Below are positions 26,845 through 38,398 of a DNA stretch of 64,000 nt, in pieces. Each line of letters begins with the position of its first letter. Positions within the stretch are counted from its first letter, which is position 1. Source of the DNA: Vreelandella subglaciescola (GTDB taxonomy: Bacteria; Pseudomonadota; Gammaproteobacteria; Pseudomonadales; Halomonadaceae); NCBI RefSeq assembly GCF_900142895.1, contig NZ_LT670847.1:1302001-1366000 (forward strand), in the 5' to 3' direction. A program made the translations under genes and the position numbers. The notes beneath the pieces are model-generated. The model did no database searches. It was given only the letters and a program-made list of their open reading frames with translations, and had not been told where the DNA came from.

Positions 26845-27330
26845 CTATTGCTTTTTCCCCGCCTTGGGCAATACCACAGTGCGCGTATCGGAGGCGAGAT
26901 CCGGCCAGCTGCGTTTTTCCGCATCAAACAGCACCCACCAGTACCCCATCCCCAGTGCGGCCAGCGACACCCAGGCCACCATGCAGCGCATCAGGCTCTG
27001 AAACAGGCTAATCGGGCCGCCATCCAGCGTTTGCACCCGCACCCGCCAGGCCTGCATGCCCAGCGTCATGCCGGCGCGGCGCCAGCAATAGGTAAAAAAG
27101 GCCGCCGTCGAACACACCAACAGCAGGCGCAGCGTGGCCACGGCCAGGCTGCCGGTACCGATACTTTCGGCACTGTGGCCCAGCACAAAGCGCATGAACG
27201 CCAGATGCGCCACCGCCACCACCAGCCAGATGGCCAGCACCAAAAAGCCGTCATAAAGCATCGCCGCCAGCCGCCTGGGCAAGGCGGCCGGCGTTACGCT
27301 ATCCAGCTGGGTAAAACGTCGTTGGGTCAT
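26845..27330 (-). CDS. RDD-family membrane protein
   Basis: A 161-residue protein with RDD hallmarks: RRLAAMLYDGFLVLAIW (Arg and Asp in the first helix), CWRRAGMTLGMQAWRVRV between helices 2 and 3, and a hydrophobic third helix. Some RDD proteins act as sodium/proton antiporters in halophiles, but most are uncharacterised. The ATG at 27330 gives family length. It follows lptG by 74 bases on the same strand. Confidence 0.88.
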   Translation of the reverse strand: MTQRRFTQLDSVTPAALPRRLAAMLYDGFLVLAIWLVVAVAHLAFMRFVLGHSAESIGTGSLAVATLRLLLVCSTAAFFTYCWRRAGMTLGMQAWRVRVQTLDGGPISLFQSLMRCMVAWVSLAALGMGYWWVLFDAEKRSWPDLASDTRTVVLPKAGKKQ

Positions 27331-27404
27331 GAAAGTCTCTTTAACAAAAGCGAACCAGGGGCTGTGCGAAAAATCGTCGAGCGCAGGCACTTTTCGGGCA
27401 GCAC

Positions 27405-28469
27405 CTAGCCGTTGCGGCGCAGCAGAAACAGTCCCGCAGCCGCGCAGACAAGGGTCGGCACCAGCACCGCCCATACCGGGGAAAAGCCGAAAATCGTCGA
27501 GGCAGGGGCGAGCAAATCCTGGGTGTACTTGAAGATCAGCCCGGTGATCACGCCGTAAAACACCCGCGTACCGGCGGCCACGGTGCGCAACGGCCCGAAC
27601 ACGAACGAGGCGGCAATCAGCACCAGCGAACCCATGGTCAGCGGCAGCAGCATTTTCTGCCAGAAGTACAGCAGCGGCTGCTCGGCATTACGCCCCTGAG
27701 ATTCAAGAAAGCGGGCGTAGGCGTAAAGCTCGCTGGGTGACTGACTGGCAATATCGCGCAGCAGCCGCTCAAGCTGCATGGGCGTCAACGCCGTGCCCCA
27801 GGTCTCGCTCTGATGGTGCTCGGTTTCGGTACGCTCGGGGTAAAAGCGCGTGGTGGACACATTGGCCAAACGCCACTCGCCGTTCTCCCAATAGGCGCGC
27901 TCGGCGTAGGACGCCTCGATCAACCGACGGTCGTCAAAGCGGTAGCGCAGCAGATCCAGCACCACGTCATCGGCGCGGATGGCGCCAAAGCGGTACACCC
28001 GATCATCTTCGATCTGCCAGGCGCTGCGGCTGGTCAGCAAGGCGCCCTCGCCCATGCGCTGCTCAAACTGCCAGGCTTCGGCAAACTGTTCGGTGCGCGG
28101 GCTGACAAACTCCGCCACAAAAAGCACGGCTACCACGACGAGCAACACGGGTTTCATGACGCCCCAGACGATGCGTGAAAGCGAGCGCCCTGCCGCGCGC
28201 ATCACGGTCAGCTCGTTGCTGGAGGCCATGCTACCAAGCCCTATCAGCGCCCCGATCAGCACCGCCACCGGCGCGTATTGATAAAACCGCCAGGGCAGCC
28301 GCATCCCCAGATACAGCAGCACGTCCAGGCTGCTGTAAGCGCCCTGCACGTCACCCAGATCGTCAATATAGGCAATAATGAAATCAAGCCCCAGCAGCAC
28401 GGCCTGCACCACGATAATTGACGCCAGCACGGTGCGCGCAATGTAGCGGTCCAATCGATCCATCAGCAT
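27405..28469 (-). CDS. lptG: LPS export ABC transporter permease LptG
   Basis: Inner-membrane subunit of the LptB2FG complex that extracts lipopolysaccharide for delivery to the outer membrane. The 354 residues start MLMDRLDRYIARTVLAS and have the six-helix plus periplasmic jellyroll-like layout, with the GLGSMASSNELTVMRAAG coupling helix that contacts LptB. The ATG at 28469 overlaps the lptF stop (TAATG) and has AAGGGG 8 bases upstream; an ATG two codons later is a close alternative. Confidence 0.94.
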   Translation of the reverse strand: MLMDRLDRYIARTVLASIIVVQAVLLGLDFIIAYIDDLGDVQGAYSSLDVLLYLGMRLPWRFYQYAPVAVLIGALIGLGSMASSNELTVMRAAGRSLSRIVWGVMKPVLLVVVAVLFVAEFVSPRTEQFAEAWQFEQRMGEGALLTSRSAWQIEDDRVYRFGAIRADDVVLDLLRYRFDDRRLIEASYAERAYWENGEWRLANVSTTRFYPERTETEHHQSETWGTALTPMQLERLLRDIASQSPSELYAYARFLESQGRNAEQPLLYFWQKMLLPLTMGSLVLIAASFVFGPLRTVAAGTRVFYGVITGLIFKYTQDLLAPASTIFGFSPVWAVLVPTLVCAAAGLFLLRRNG

Positions 28470-29545
28470 TAGCGCATCCCCTTGCGTTGCGAGTGCCATA
28501 ACAGCCCCAGGCCTAACGCCAGAAACACGCCGTGAATCGGCCATACGCCGAGTGCGGCAGGCAGCGTGCCGGCGTCGATGGCGTCCATCGCGGCCAGTAG
28601 CAAGCTTAGATAAGCCACGTACAGAAACACCGCGGGCAACAGCTTGGCAAAGCGCCCCTGACGCGGATTCACCTTGGATAAGGGCTGCGCTATCAGCCCC
28701 AGCACAAACACCATCAGCGGCAGCCCGGCCCGCCACTGCCACTGTGCCTTGGCAGCGGGGTCATCGCTTTGCCACAGCGCCGCGGTACTGCGGTATTCTG
28801 CGGCATCCAGCTCACGGCGATCACCGCTCAGCCCCAGACGAATGGTATAGCGCTCAAAGGCCAGATGCTCGGCGCGGTTCTCGCCCGGCGTCACCCCAAA
28901 GCGGTCGCCTTCCTCGAGGACCAGAAAGCGGCTGCCCGTTTCGTCACGAATTTCCTGATAGCCCTGCGCAGCCCGGGTAACGTAGTTGGGCATATCTTGA
29001 CCGCGGTTGCCCAGCTCATGGACGAAAACATCTTGCATCTGCTTGCCGTCACTGGAAAACCCGCTGATATAGGCCGTTCGCCCCTCGCCGAATTCCTGAA
29101 AGCGCCCGGGTGTCAGTATTGATGCATCCAGCCGGCTGCGCTGCTCCTGGATGATTTCTTCGTTGAGCATGCTGCCCCAGGGCGTCAACCATACGCTGCA
29201 CAGGCCCACCAGTACGGCGACCACCACCGAGGGCAGCAGCGTGATTTGTAGCAGCCTCAGCGGGCTGATGCCGCAGGCGACCATGACGGTAATTTCGCTG
29301 TTCATGTAAAGCTGACCATAGGCCAGCAGAATGCCCAGAAAAAACGCCAGCGGCAGCACCAGCTCCATAAATCCCGGCAGATGAAACAGCATCAGGTTGC
29401 CAAGGATGGTGACAGGGAAATCGCCTTCTGCCGCGTTGGCAAAATAGCGAATAAAACGGCTGCCCATAATCACCAGCAGCAGGATGCCAGCCACCGCCGA
29501 CATGGTGAGCAGCACTTCGCGGGTTAGGTAGCGAAATAAAATCAA
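28469..29545 (-). CDS. lptF: LPS export ABC transporter permease LptF
   Basis: Partner permease of LptG. It has FRYLTREVLLTM at the N-terminus, the coupling segment NSEITVMVACGISPLRL and a C-terminal helix bundle. I place the start at TTG 29545 (LILFRYLTREVL), because it matches the usual LptF N-terminus and has CGGAG 6 bases upstream. The frame also runs to an ATG at 29590, adding 15 residues not typical of the family. Product length is 358 residues. It diverges from pepA, an arrangement common in gammaproteobacteria. Confidence 0.93.
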   Translation of the reverse strand: MILFRYLTREVLLTMSAVAGILLLVIMGSRFIRYFANAAEGDFPVTILGNLMLFHLPGFMELVLPLAFFLGILLAYGQLYMNSEITVMVACGISPLRLLQITLLPSVVVAVLVGLCSVWLTPWGSMLNEEIIQEQRSRLDASILTPGRFQEFGEGRTAYISGFSSDGKQMQDVFVHELGNRGQDMPNYVTRAAQGYQEIRDETGSRFLVLEEGDRFGVTPGENRAEHLAFERYTIRLGLSGDRRELDAAEYRSTAALWQSDDPAAKAQWQWRAGLPLMVFVLGLIAQPLSKVNPRQGRFAKLLPAVFLYVAYLSLLLAAMDAIDAGTLPAALGVWPIHGVFLALGLGLLWHSQRKGMR

Positions 29546-29652
29546 CGCGGTCTCCGGCCAGTCTCGCAGGTTGCCATGCAATGCGCCCATGGCTTGGGTA
29601 CACTGGGGGCATTATCCCGATTCTCACAATGCTTGTCTTGTTTGGAGACGCC

Positions 29653-31173
29653 ATGCAATTTTCCGTTCAGACTGCCAACCCCGCCAAAGCCGAAACCGAC
29701 TGCGTTGTGGTGCCCGTGTTCAAGGACGGCGAGCTGCTGCCCGCCGCCGCCAAACTGGACGACGCCAGCGAGCGGCTGATTGGTCAGCTGGTGGAACGCG
29801 GCGACTTTGACGCCGCCCTTGGCAACGTGCTGATGGTGCCCTTTGCGCCGGGGCTTTGCACCGCGCGCCTGATGCTGGTCGGCCTTGGCGAACGGAAAAA
29901 ATGCCGGGAAGCCGCATTTCTCAAAGCGCTCGACGCCGCCTGCGAGGCGCTGATCAAGCTGCCTGCCGACGACGCCGTCATCGCCTTTACCGACGTGCCG
30001 CTTGACGAGCGCGACAGCGCCTGGAAAGCGCGCAAGACACTCGAGGCCATCGTCCGTGCCGGCTACCGCTTTGACCAGTTCAAATCGAGCCCCGCGCCGT
30101 TGCCCAGTCTCAAACGGCTGACGCTGACCGCCCGGGACAGCGACGACGCCCGGCGCATCGAAGACGGCGCGCGCGAAGGGCTCGCCATCGGGGACGGCAT
30201 CAACTACACCCGTACGCTGGCCAACCTGCCCGGCAACGTCTGTACGCCGCGCTACCTCGCCGAACAGGCCGAGGTGCTGGCGGCAGAGTCCGGCGGCGCG
30301 CTCACCGCCGAGGTCCTCGACGAAGACGCGCTGGAAGCCCTCGGCGCGGGTTCGCTGCTCTCGGTGGGGCGCGGCAGCGTCGAGCCCACACGGCTGATCG
30401 TGATGCACTACCGCGGCGCCGACGACCCCGACGAGGCGCCCCACGTGCTGGTGGGCAAAGGCATCACCTTTGACTCCGGCGGCATTTCGCTCAAGCCCGG
30501 CGCCGGCATGGATGAAATGAAATTCGACATGGGCGGTGCGGCCAGCGTCTTCGGCACAACCCGGGCGGTGCTCGGCATTCGTCCCAAATTGAACCTGGTG
30601 TTTATCGTCGCCGCGGCGGAAAACATGCCCGGCAGCGCCGCCACCAAGCCCGGCGACATCGTCACCACGCTCAAGGGGCTGACCGTCGAAGTGCTTAACA
30701 CCGACGCCGAAGGCCGCCTGGCGCTGTGCGACGCGCTGACCTACGCCGAACGCTTTGAACCGGCAAGCGTGGTGGATATCGCCACGCTCACCGGTGCGGT
30801 GATCACCGGCCTTGGCCACCACGCCAGCGGGCTTTTGTCCAACGATGATGATATCGCACTGGACGTGCTCGACGCCGGTGAAACTGCCTGGGACCGCGCC
30901 TGGCATCTGCCGCTGTGGGACGAATACCAGCAGCAGCTGGACTCCAACTTCGCCGACCTGGCCAACATCGGCGGCGCACCGGCGGGCACCATTACCGCCG
31001 CGTGTTTTCTGTCGCACTTTGCCGACCGCTTCCCCTGGGCGCACCTCGATATCGCCGGCACCGCCTGGCATTCGGGCAAGCAGAAAGGCGCCACCGGCCG
31101 TCCGGTCGGGCTTCTGACCCAGTACCTGCTGGATCGGCAAAACGATGCTGACGTAGAACCCAGCGAGCGCTAA
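29653..31173 (+). CDS. pepA: Leucyl aminopeptidase
   Basis: Cytosolic M17 zinc/manganese peptidase removing N-terminal residues; the E. coli protein also binds DNA (XerCD, carAB). The 506 residues include the metal and catalytic region GKGITFDSGGISLKPG (catalytic Lys269) and the signature VEVLNTDAEGRLAL, plus the late AGTITAACFLSHF and GTAWHSGKQKGATGRPVGLL. The ATG at 29653 has GGAG 6 bases upstream. Confidence 0.97.
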   Translation: MQFSVQTANPAKAETDCVVVPVFKDGELLPAAAKLDDASERLIGQLVERGDFDAALGNVLMVPFAPGLCTARLMLVGLGERKKCREAAFLKALDAACEALIKLPADDAVIAFTDVPLDERDSAWKARKTLEAIVRAGYRFDQFKSSPAPLPSLKRLTLTARDSDDARRIEDGAREGLAIGDGINYTRTLANLPGNVCTPRYLAEQAEVLAAESGGALTAEVLDEDALEALGAGSLLSVGRGSVEPTRLIVMHYRGADDPDEAPHVLVGKGITFDSGGISLKPGAGMDEMKFDMGGAASVFGTTRAVLGIRPKLNLVFIVAAAENMPGSAATKPGDIVTTLKGLTVEVLNTDAEGRLALCDALTYAERFEPASVVDIATLTGAVITGLGHHASGLLSNDDDIALDVLDAGETAWDRAWHLPLWDEYQQQLDSNFADLANIGGAPAGTITAACFLSHFADRFPWAHLDIAGTAWHSGKQKGATGRPVGLLTQYLLDRQNDADVEPSER

Positions 31174-31185
31174 TATAGAATGCCC

Positions 31186-31207
31186 TGGCGGGCGTTAGCG
31201 CCCGCCA
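31186..31207 (+). terminator. GC hairpin after pepA
   Basis: TGGCGGGCG (31186-31194) and CGCCCGCCA (31199-31207) form a perfect 9-base stem with loop TTAG, 13 bases after the pepA stop. No U-run follows (TTGGTGG), so it may stabilise or weakly terminate the pepA message rather than end it outright. Confidence 0.4.
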
Positions 31208-31299
31208 TTGGTGGCTATACATTCAGCTTTCACGCCCCACTTTCACGTCAGTCTTTTCACGCCGGCGCCAACACGCTGGTTTTAGCGGAGAATATACCC

Positions 31300-32400
31300 G
31301 TGCCCTCAGCCACGTTTCAGACCCAGCCGTCCAATCAGCCGACGGCCGATAACATCCGCGACAACATTCTCGACGCACCCGGGTTTGGCATCCACTTCAG
31401 CGACCACATGGTGCATATCCGTTGGACGCAGGATGCCGGCTGGCACGCACATGGCGTACGCCCTTACGGTCCGCTGACTCTCGATCCGGCTGCCGCGGTG
31501 CTGCACTACGGCCAGGAAATTTTCGAAGGCATCAAGGCCTACCGCCACGCCGACGGCTCGGTGTGGACCTTCCGTCCGGAAAAAAATGCCGAACGTTTTC
31601 GCCGTAGCGCCCGCCGCCTCGCCCTGCCGGAGCTTTCCGACGACGACTTTATCGGCGCGCTCAAGGCGCTGCTGGCACAGGATCACGCCTGGGTACCCAC
31701 CCCCGCCGACGCGTCCGACGAGTGCAGCCTTTATCTGCGCCCGTTCATGATCGCCTCCGAGGCGTTTCTGGGTGTACGTCCGTCACACGAGGTGGATTTT
31801 TACGTCATCGCCTCCCCGGCGGCGGCCTACTTCAAGGGCGGCGTCGAGCCGGTCTCGATCTGGCTTTCCAGCCACTACAAGCGCGCCGCCCCCGGCGGCA
31901 CCGGCTTTGCCAAATGCGGCGGCAACTACGCCGCCTCGCTTGCCGCGCAAAAGCAGGCCGATGCTCAGGGCTGCAGCCAGGTGGCGTTTCTCGACGCGGC
32001 GGAAAACCACTGGATCGAAGAGCTTGGCGGCATGAACCTGTTTTTCGTGTTCAAGGACGGCCGGCTTGTCACCCCGCGCCTGACCGACACCATTCTCGAA
32101 GGCGTGACCCGCGACTCGGTGCTGACGCTTGCACGCGACGAAGGCCTGACGCCGGAAGAGCGCCCGATCAGCCTCGACGAATGGCGCGAAGGTGCCGAGT
32201 CCGGCGAGATCACCGAAGTCTTTGCCTGCGGCACGGCCGCGGTCATCACCCCGGTCAGCGAGCTGGTTACCGAAGACGAACGTATTCGCCTGTCCGCCGG
32301 CGGCGACAACGCCGTGGCCAAGCGCCTGCGCACCAAACTGCTGGACCTGCAGTACGGCCGTAGCGAAGACACCCACGGCTGGCTGACGCGGCTGGTTTAA
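31300..32400 (+). CDS. ilvE: Branched-chain amino acid aminotransferase
   Basis: PLP fold-type IV enzyme interconverting Leu/Ile/Val and their 2-oxo acids. The 366 residues have the long-form BCAT architecture: LHYGQEIFEGIKAYRHADG, FRPEKNAERFRRSA, the PLP lysine Lys205 in GFAKCGGNYAAS and EELGGMNLFFV. A late ACGTAAVITPV loop completes the set. I chose GTG 31300 with GGAG 9 bases upstream; frame extension to 31180 is atypical. Its location between pepA and holC is not the usual neighbourhood. The next gene is 29 bases downstream. Confidence 0.92.
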   Translation: MPSATFQTQPSNQPTADNIRDNILDAPGFGIHFSDHMVHIRWTQDAGWHAHGVRPYGPLTLDPAAAVLHYGQEIFEGIKAYRHADGSVWTFRPEKNAERFRRSARRLALPELSDDDFIGALKALLAQDHAWVPTPADASDECSLYLRPFMIASEAFLGVRPSHEVDFYVIASPAAAYFKGGVEPVSIWLSSHYKRAAPGGTGFAKCGGNYAASLAAQKQADAQGCSQVAFLDAAENHWIEELGGMNLFFVFKDGRLVTPRLTDTILEGVTRDSVLTLARDEGLTPEERPISLDEWREGAESGEITEVFACGTAAVITPVSELVTEDERIRLSAGGDNAVAKRLRTKLLDLQYGRSEDTHGWLTRLV

Positions 32401-32429
32401 GCGCGACAGGCAACAATGCAGGGGCCTTT

Positions 32430-32861
32430 ATGGCGCGCATCGACTTTTACATTCTGCAAGATACCACCCTCGACGCGCGCCTGGCGTTTGCCTGCAGGCT
32501 GGCGGAAACCATCTGGCGCAAGGGCTACCGCCTGCACCTGCACTGCGCCGACCGCGCACTGGCCGAGCAGGCCGACGCCGCGCTCTGGGACTTTCGCCCC
32601 GATGCCTACCTGCCCCACGCGCTGGAAGACAGCGATATGGCCGCGAGCGTCCCCGTGACGCTCGGCTGGCAGGCGCTACCCGTGCCCCGGGGCGACACCG
32701 CACTGTTGAACCTGCACCCCGAGATTCCCGAAGGGTTCGAGCGCTACGCCCGGGTGGCCGAGATCATCAACCAGCACCAGGACGTCCTCATGGCCAAACG
32801 CGCCTGCTGGCAGCGCTACAAGGCGCAGGGCCACGAGGTGGTTCCCCACAAACTTGGCTAG
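32430..32861 (+). CDS. holC: DNA polymerase III subunit chi
   Basis: A 143-residue clamp-loader-associated subunit that links the polymerase to single-strand-binding protein. Typical features are IDFYILQDTTLDARLAFACRLAE near the N-terminus, LWDFRPDAYLPHAL and the central VTLGWQALPVPRGDTALLNLHPEIP. pepA, holC and valS usually sit together; here an aminotransferase and an MFS gene are interposed. Confidence 0.93.
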   Translation: MARIDFYILQDTTLDARLAFACRLAETIWRKGYRLHLHCADRALAEQADAALWDFRPDAYLPHALEDSDMAASVPVTLGWQALPVPRGDTALLNLHPEIPEGFERYARVAEIINQHQDVLMAKRACWQRYKAQGHEVVPHKLG

Positions 32862-32920
32862 CCGTTAAGCGCCGTTCGCCAAGTGCCTTGCCATTCATGC
32901 CGCTTTCCCACGGTGGGTTT

Positions 32921-34096
32921 ATGCTGCGTTCGCAACTCGCGCGTTTTCCGTTAACCACGATCGTTATCGCGCAGTTTTTTGGCACCTCGCTATGGTTCAG
33001 CGTCAACGGCGTGGGCCAGGCGTTGCAGCAGACCATTGGGCTAAGCACAGGCGATTTGGGGCTGCTGACCATTGCCGTGCAGGCGGGGTTTATTACCGGC
33101 ACCTTGACGATTGCCACCACCGGGCTTGCCGATCGGGTGCGCGCCAACCGCCTGTTTGCCGGCTCCGCGGTGGCCGGGGCGGTGGTCAACGTCGCGTTTA
33201 TTCTCGCCGCCGACCAGCTGGCCGCCGGCGCGCTGCTGCGTTTTCTGACCGGGCTGTGCCTGGCAGGCATCTACCCGCTGGGGATGAAGCTGGTAGTCAG
33301 CTGGACGCCCCGTCAGGCCGGCGCTGCCCTCGGCTGGCTGGTGGGCATGCTGACTCTGGGCACCGCCTCGCCGCATCTGCTGCGCGGGCTGATGCTGGCG
33401 CTGCCGTGGCAGTGGCCGCTGGTGCTGGCCTCGGCTTTGTCGCTGGTCGCCGCCGCGCTGATTTACACCCTGGGCGTCGGCCCGCACCTTCCGCAAACGC
33501 CGCCTTCCGGCCCGCCCTGGGCCGTGGCGCGGGCGTTTAAACAGCGCCACTTTCGCGCCGCTGCGCTGGGCTATTTCGGCCACTCGTGGGAGCTTTACGC
33601 CTTCTGGGCGCTGGTGCCGCTGCTGGTAGCACGCGAGCTGGCGCGCATTGATATCTCGCTGAGCAGTGTGGCCTGGCTCAGCTTTGTGGTGATGGCGGTG
33701 GGTACGCCGGGCTGCGTGCTCGCCGGCAAGGCCAGCCGGCACTACGGCAGCGCCGCCGTGGCGCGCACGGCACTGGCGACATCGGGCGCGCTGTGCCTGT
33801 TTTATCCGCTGCTGGGCAGTGCGCCGCCGCTGTTGCTTATCGCGCTGCTGCTGGTGTGGGGCGTCAGCGTGATTGCCGATTCGGCACAGTTTTCGGCGTT
33901 GGCCTCAACCCACGCGCCGCCGGCACGGCTGGGCGCGGCGCTTGCCGGCATGAACGCGATCGGCTTTGCGCTGACCATCCCCGCGATTGCGCTGGTGACC
34001 ACGCTGTGGGCCGATCAGGGGCTCGCGGTGCTGTGGTGGCTATTGCCGGGGCCAGCGCTGGGGCTCATCGCCATGCGTCAGGCCGGCCGCGCGTAG
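32921..34096 (+). CDS. Major facilitator superfamily transporter
   Basis: A 391-residue protein with about twelve hydrophobic helices. The loop 2-3 region GLADRVRANRLFAGSAVAG corresponds to MFS motif A. NSFxxSLWFSVNG-like FFGTSLWFSVNGVGQ after the first helix is common in this nitrate/cyanate-like or arabinose-like subgroup. The substrate is not evident. I favour the ATG at 32921 with GGTGGG upstream; an ATG at 32897 would add eight residues. Confidence 0.87.
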   Translation: MLRSQLARFPLTTIVIAQFFGTSLWFSVNGVGQALQQTIGLSTGDLGLLTIAVQAGFITGTLTIATTGLADRVRANRLFAGSAVAGAVVNVAFILAADQLAAGALLRFLTGLCLAGIYPLGMKLVVSWTPRQAGAALGWLVGMLTLGTASPHLLRGLMLALPWQWPLVLASALSLVAAALIYTLGVGPHLPQTPPSGPPWAVARAFKQRHFRAAALGYFGHSWELYAFWALVPLLVARELARIDISLSSVAWLSFVVMAVGTPGCVLAGKASRHYGSAAVARTALATSGALCLFYPLLGSAPPLLLIALLLVWGVSVIADSAQFSALASTHAPPARLGAALAGMNAIGFALTIPAIALVTTLWADQGLAVLWWLLPGPALGLIAMRQAGRA

Positions 34097-34104
34097 AACA
34101 AGGC

Positions 34105-34134
34105 CTGACGCACCCCCGCGTCACGCGTTATACT
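34105..34134 (+). promoter_or_regulatory. Candidate valS promoter
   Basis: CTGACG (34105-34110, 4 of 6 to TTGACA) and TATACT (34129-34134, 5 of 6 to TATAAT) are separated by 18 bases. A hairpin with arms CGGCAGC (34135-34141) and GCTGCCG (34150-34156) would lie at the very start of the message. Confidence 0.5.
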
Positions 34135-34215
34135 CGGCAGCATTTTTACGCTGCCGCCCAATGACATGAATTCGATGCTGCGCCTCGGCGCGGCGTCTCT
34201 GCTGTGAGTGACCCC

Positions 34216-37062
<2,847 letters not shown>

Positions 37063-37113
37063 CCCGCGCCGCGCTTTGGCTAACGTCCTTGTAAGCGACC
37101 GCAATGCCACTGC

Positions 37114-37140
37114 AAACGCCCGCCCCGCGCGGGCGTTTTT
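37114..37140 (+). terminator. Rho-independent terminator of valS
   Basis: AAACGCCCGC (37114-37123) and GCGGGCGTTT (37129-37138) form a perfect 10-base stem with a 5-base loop, followed by T-residues to 37140. It lies 52 bases after the valS stop and separates valS from the accessory operon. Confidence 0.88.
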
Positions 37141-37229
37141 ACGTTCCGATGAACCTTTGCAGATACCCGCCGTGGTTAACGTTTTACCAGCGTTGAAAGG
37201 ACTTATTAAGCCAAGCATTATTCTTTGAC

Positions 37230-37235
37230 TATAAT
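37230..37235 (+). promoter_or_regulatory. Candidate -10 element for the 37-46 kb operon
   Basis: A perfect TATAAT occurs 68 bases before the kinase ATG in an AT-rich stretch. No good -35 is found at 16-18 bases, so an activator or another sigma factor could be involved. I see no TPP-riboswitch-like sequence in this gap. Confidence 0.4.
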
Positions 37236-37303
37236 ATGTGTAAGATCCGTAACGCTTTTTCCAAGCCTGCATCGACTGATTTCAGCCCCATAGGGAAGCG
37301 CTT

Positions 37304-38338
37304 ATGCCCATCGCTATTGAACCGCTGGAGGCGGCGCTCCAGGACGCCGGCATCACTTGTCGGGCGCTTGAGCCCATGGCCGATACCGGCCTCGCCCACG
37401 ACCACGTTTGGCTGCACCGCGACGGCGACGACTGGGTGGCACGGCTGCCCAAGCAAAGCCAGATGGACCTCTCGCCGGAAGACAATCTGACCTATCAGGC
37501 AGCTTGCTACCGGCGCGCGGCCGAAGGCGAACACGCCCCGCACCTGCACGCCGTGCTGCCCCCCAGCGATACCCTGCCCCGCGGCGGGCTGGTGGTAGAC
37601 GCCGTGCGCGGCCGGCCGGCCGAACTGCCCGAGGACTTGCCCCGCATTGCCGCGGCGCTGGCGAGCCTGCATAGCCTGGCGCTGCCAGCGCCCGGGCAGC
37701 GTACCCCGCTGCTGGCTCCCGCCAATCCGTGGCGTGCCATGCGCAATGAAATCGCCGAGCAGGCCCTGTTTGTGGAAACGGCTCAGCTGCCGGACGCCGT
37801 CAGCCGGCGCATTCACGCCGCACTCAAAACCCTGCCGGCGCAGCTGGACGATACCGTCGCCTGCCTGATCAGCTTTGATGCCCACCCGGGCAATTTTTTG
37901 ATCGACCCGAGCGGTCGCGCCGTGCTCGTCGATCTGGAAAAGTGCCGTTACGGGTTGGCCGGCATCGATCTGGCCCACGCCAGCCTGTATACCTCAACCA
38001 CTTGGGACATGAACAGCTACGCCGTGCTCACGCCGGACGAAGTCGCCACCTTTTACCAGCGTTGGCACAACGCATTGGGCGATACTTCGCCGAGTACCGA
38101 AACGCTGCTGGCCTGCCGCCGCGCCACCTGGCTCTGGTCGCTCACCTGGTGCGCCAAGTGGCGCGCCCAGCATTTGCAGGCGCGCGATGCCAAGCGCCGC
38201 GGCGAAGACTGGTCCGCCGAGCTGAGCGACCCGGCGCTGATCGAGCACGTGCGCGACCGCGTGGAGCACTATCTTTCGCTGCCGGCCATCGACGGCGTGG
38301 AAGAAGAGCTGGATCACCTGGACGACGTGCTTTATTAA
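37304..38338 (+). CDS. APH/choline-kinase-fold phosphotransferase, possibly thiamine- or aminoalcohol-kinase-like
   Basis: A 344-residue protein with the aminoglycoside-phosphotransferase kinase fold. The catalytic loop reads SFDAHPGNFLIDPSG, with Asp192 and Asn197; the metal-binding aspartate is in VLVDLEKCRYG (Asp212). The usual catalytic-loop His is replaced by Ser or Phe. The family covers antibiotic kinases, choline kinase, homoserine kinase II and thiamine kinase; nothing here suggests drug resistance. The next two genes are a YnjB/YnjC-type transporter, a family sometimes annotated as putative thiamine transport, so a kinase trapping an imported small molecule is a reasonable guess. 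It lies 60 bases upstream of that transporter. Confidence 0.75.
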   Translation: MPIAIEPLEAALQDAGITCRALEPMADTGLAHDHVWLHRDGDDWVARLPKQSQMDLSPEDNLTYQAACYRRAAEGEHAPHLHAVLPPSDTLPRGGLVVDAVRGRPAELPEDLPRIAAALASLHSLALPAPGQRTPLLAPANPWRAMRNEIAEQALFVETAQLPDAVSRRIHAALKTLPAQLDDTVACLISFDAHPGNFLIDPSGRAVLVDLEKCRYGLAGIDLAHASLYTSTTWDMNSYAVLTPDEVATFYQRWHNALGDTSPSTETLLACRRATWLWSLTWCAKWRAQHLQARDAKRRGEDWSAELSDPALIEHVRDRVEHYLSLPAIDGVEEELDHLDDVLY

Positions 38339-38398
38339 CGACGTGCCTGCCCACACCTGACAGCCCCTACTTTGCCTGCTGACACAAGGAACGATGCC

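Noticed and set aside
29542-31140. 532-codon minus-strand ORF opposite pepA
   Set aside because: Covers pepA, whose motifs are complete; the antisense product has no recognisable domain.
31180-31299. Branched-chain leader peptide/attenuator before ilvE
   Set aside because: No run of Leu/Ile/Val codons with terminator; the only hairpin (31186-31207) lacks a U-run and hugs the pepA stop.
37143-37303. Possible TPP riboswitch before the kinase/transporter operon
   Set aside because: Looked for the CUGAGA and ACC-UGAUCUGG-type core because a thiamine role was considered; neither is present here or in the 38339-38398 gap.
37304-38338. Aminoglycoside resistance gene
   Set aside because: Only the shared kinase fold is seen; the locus is a metabolic operon with no resistance or mobility genes.
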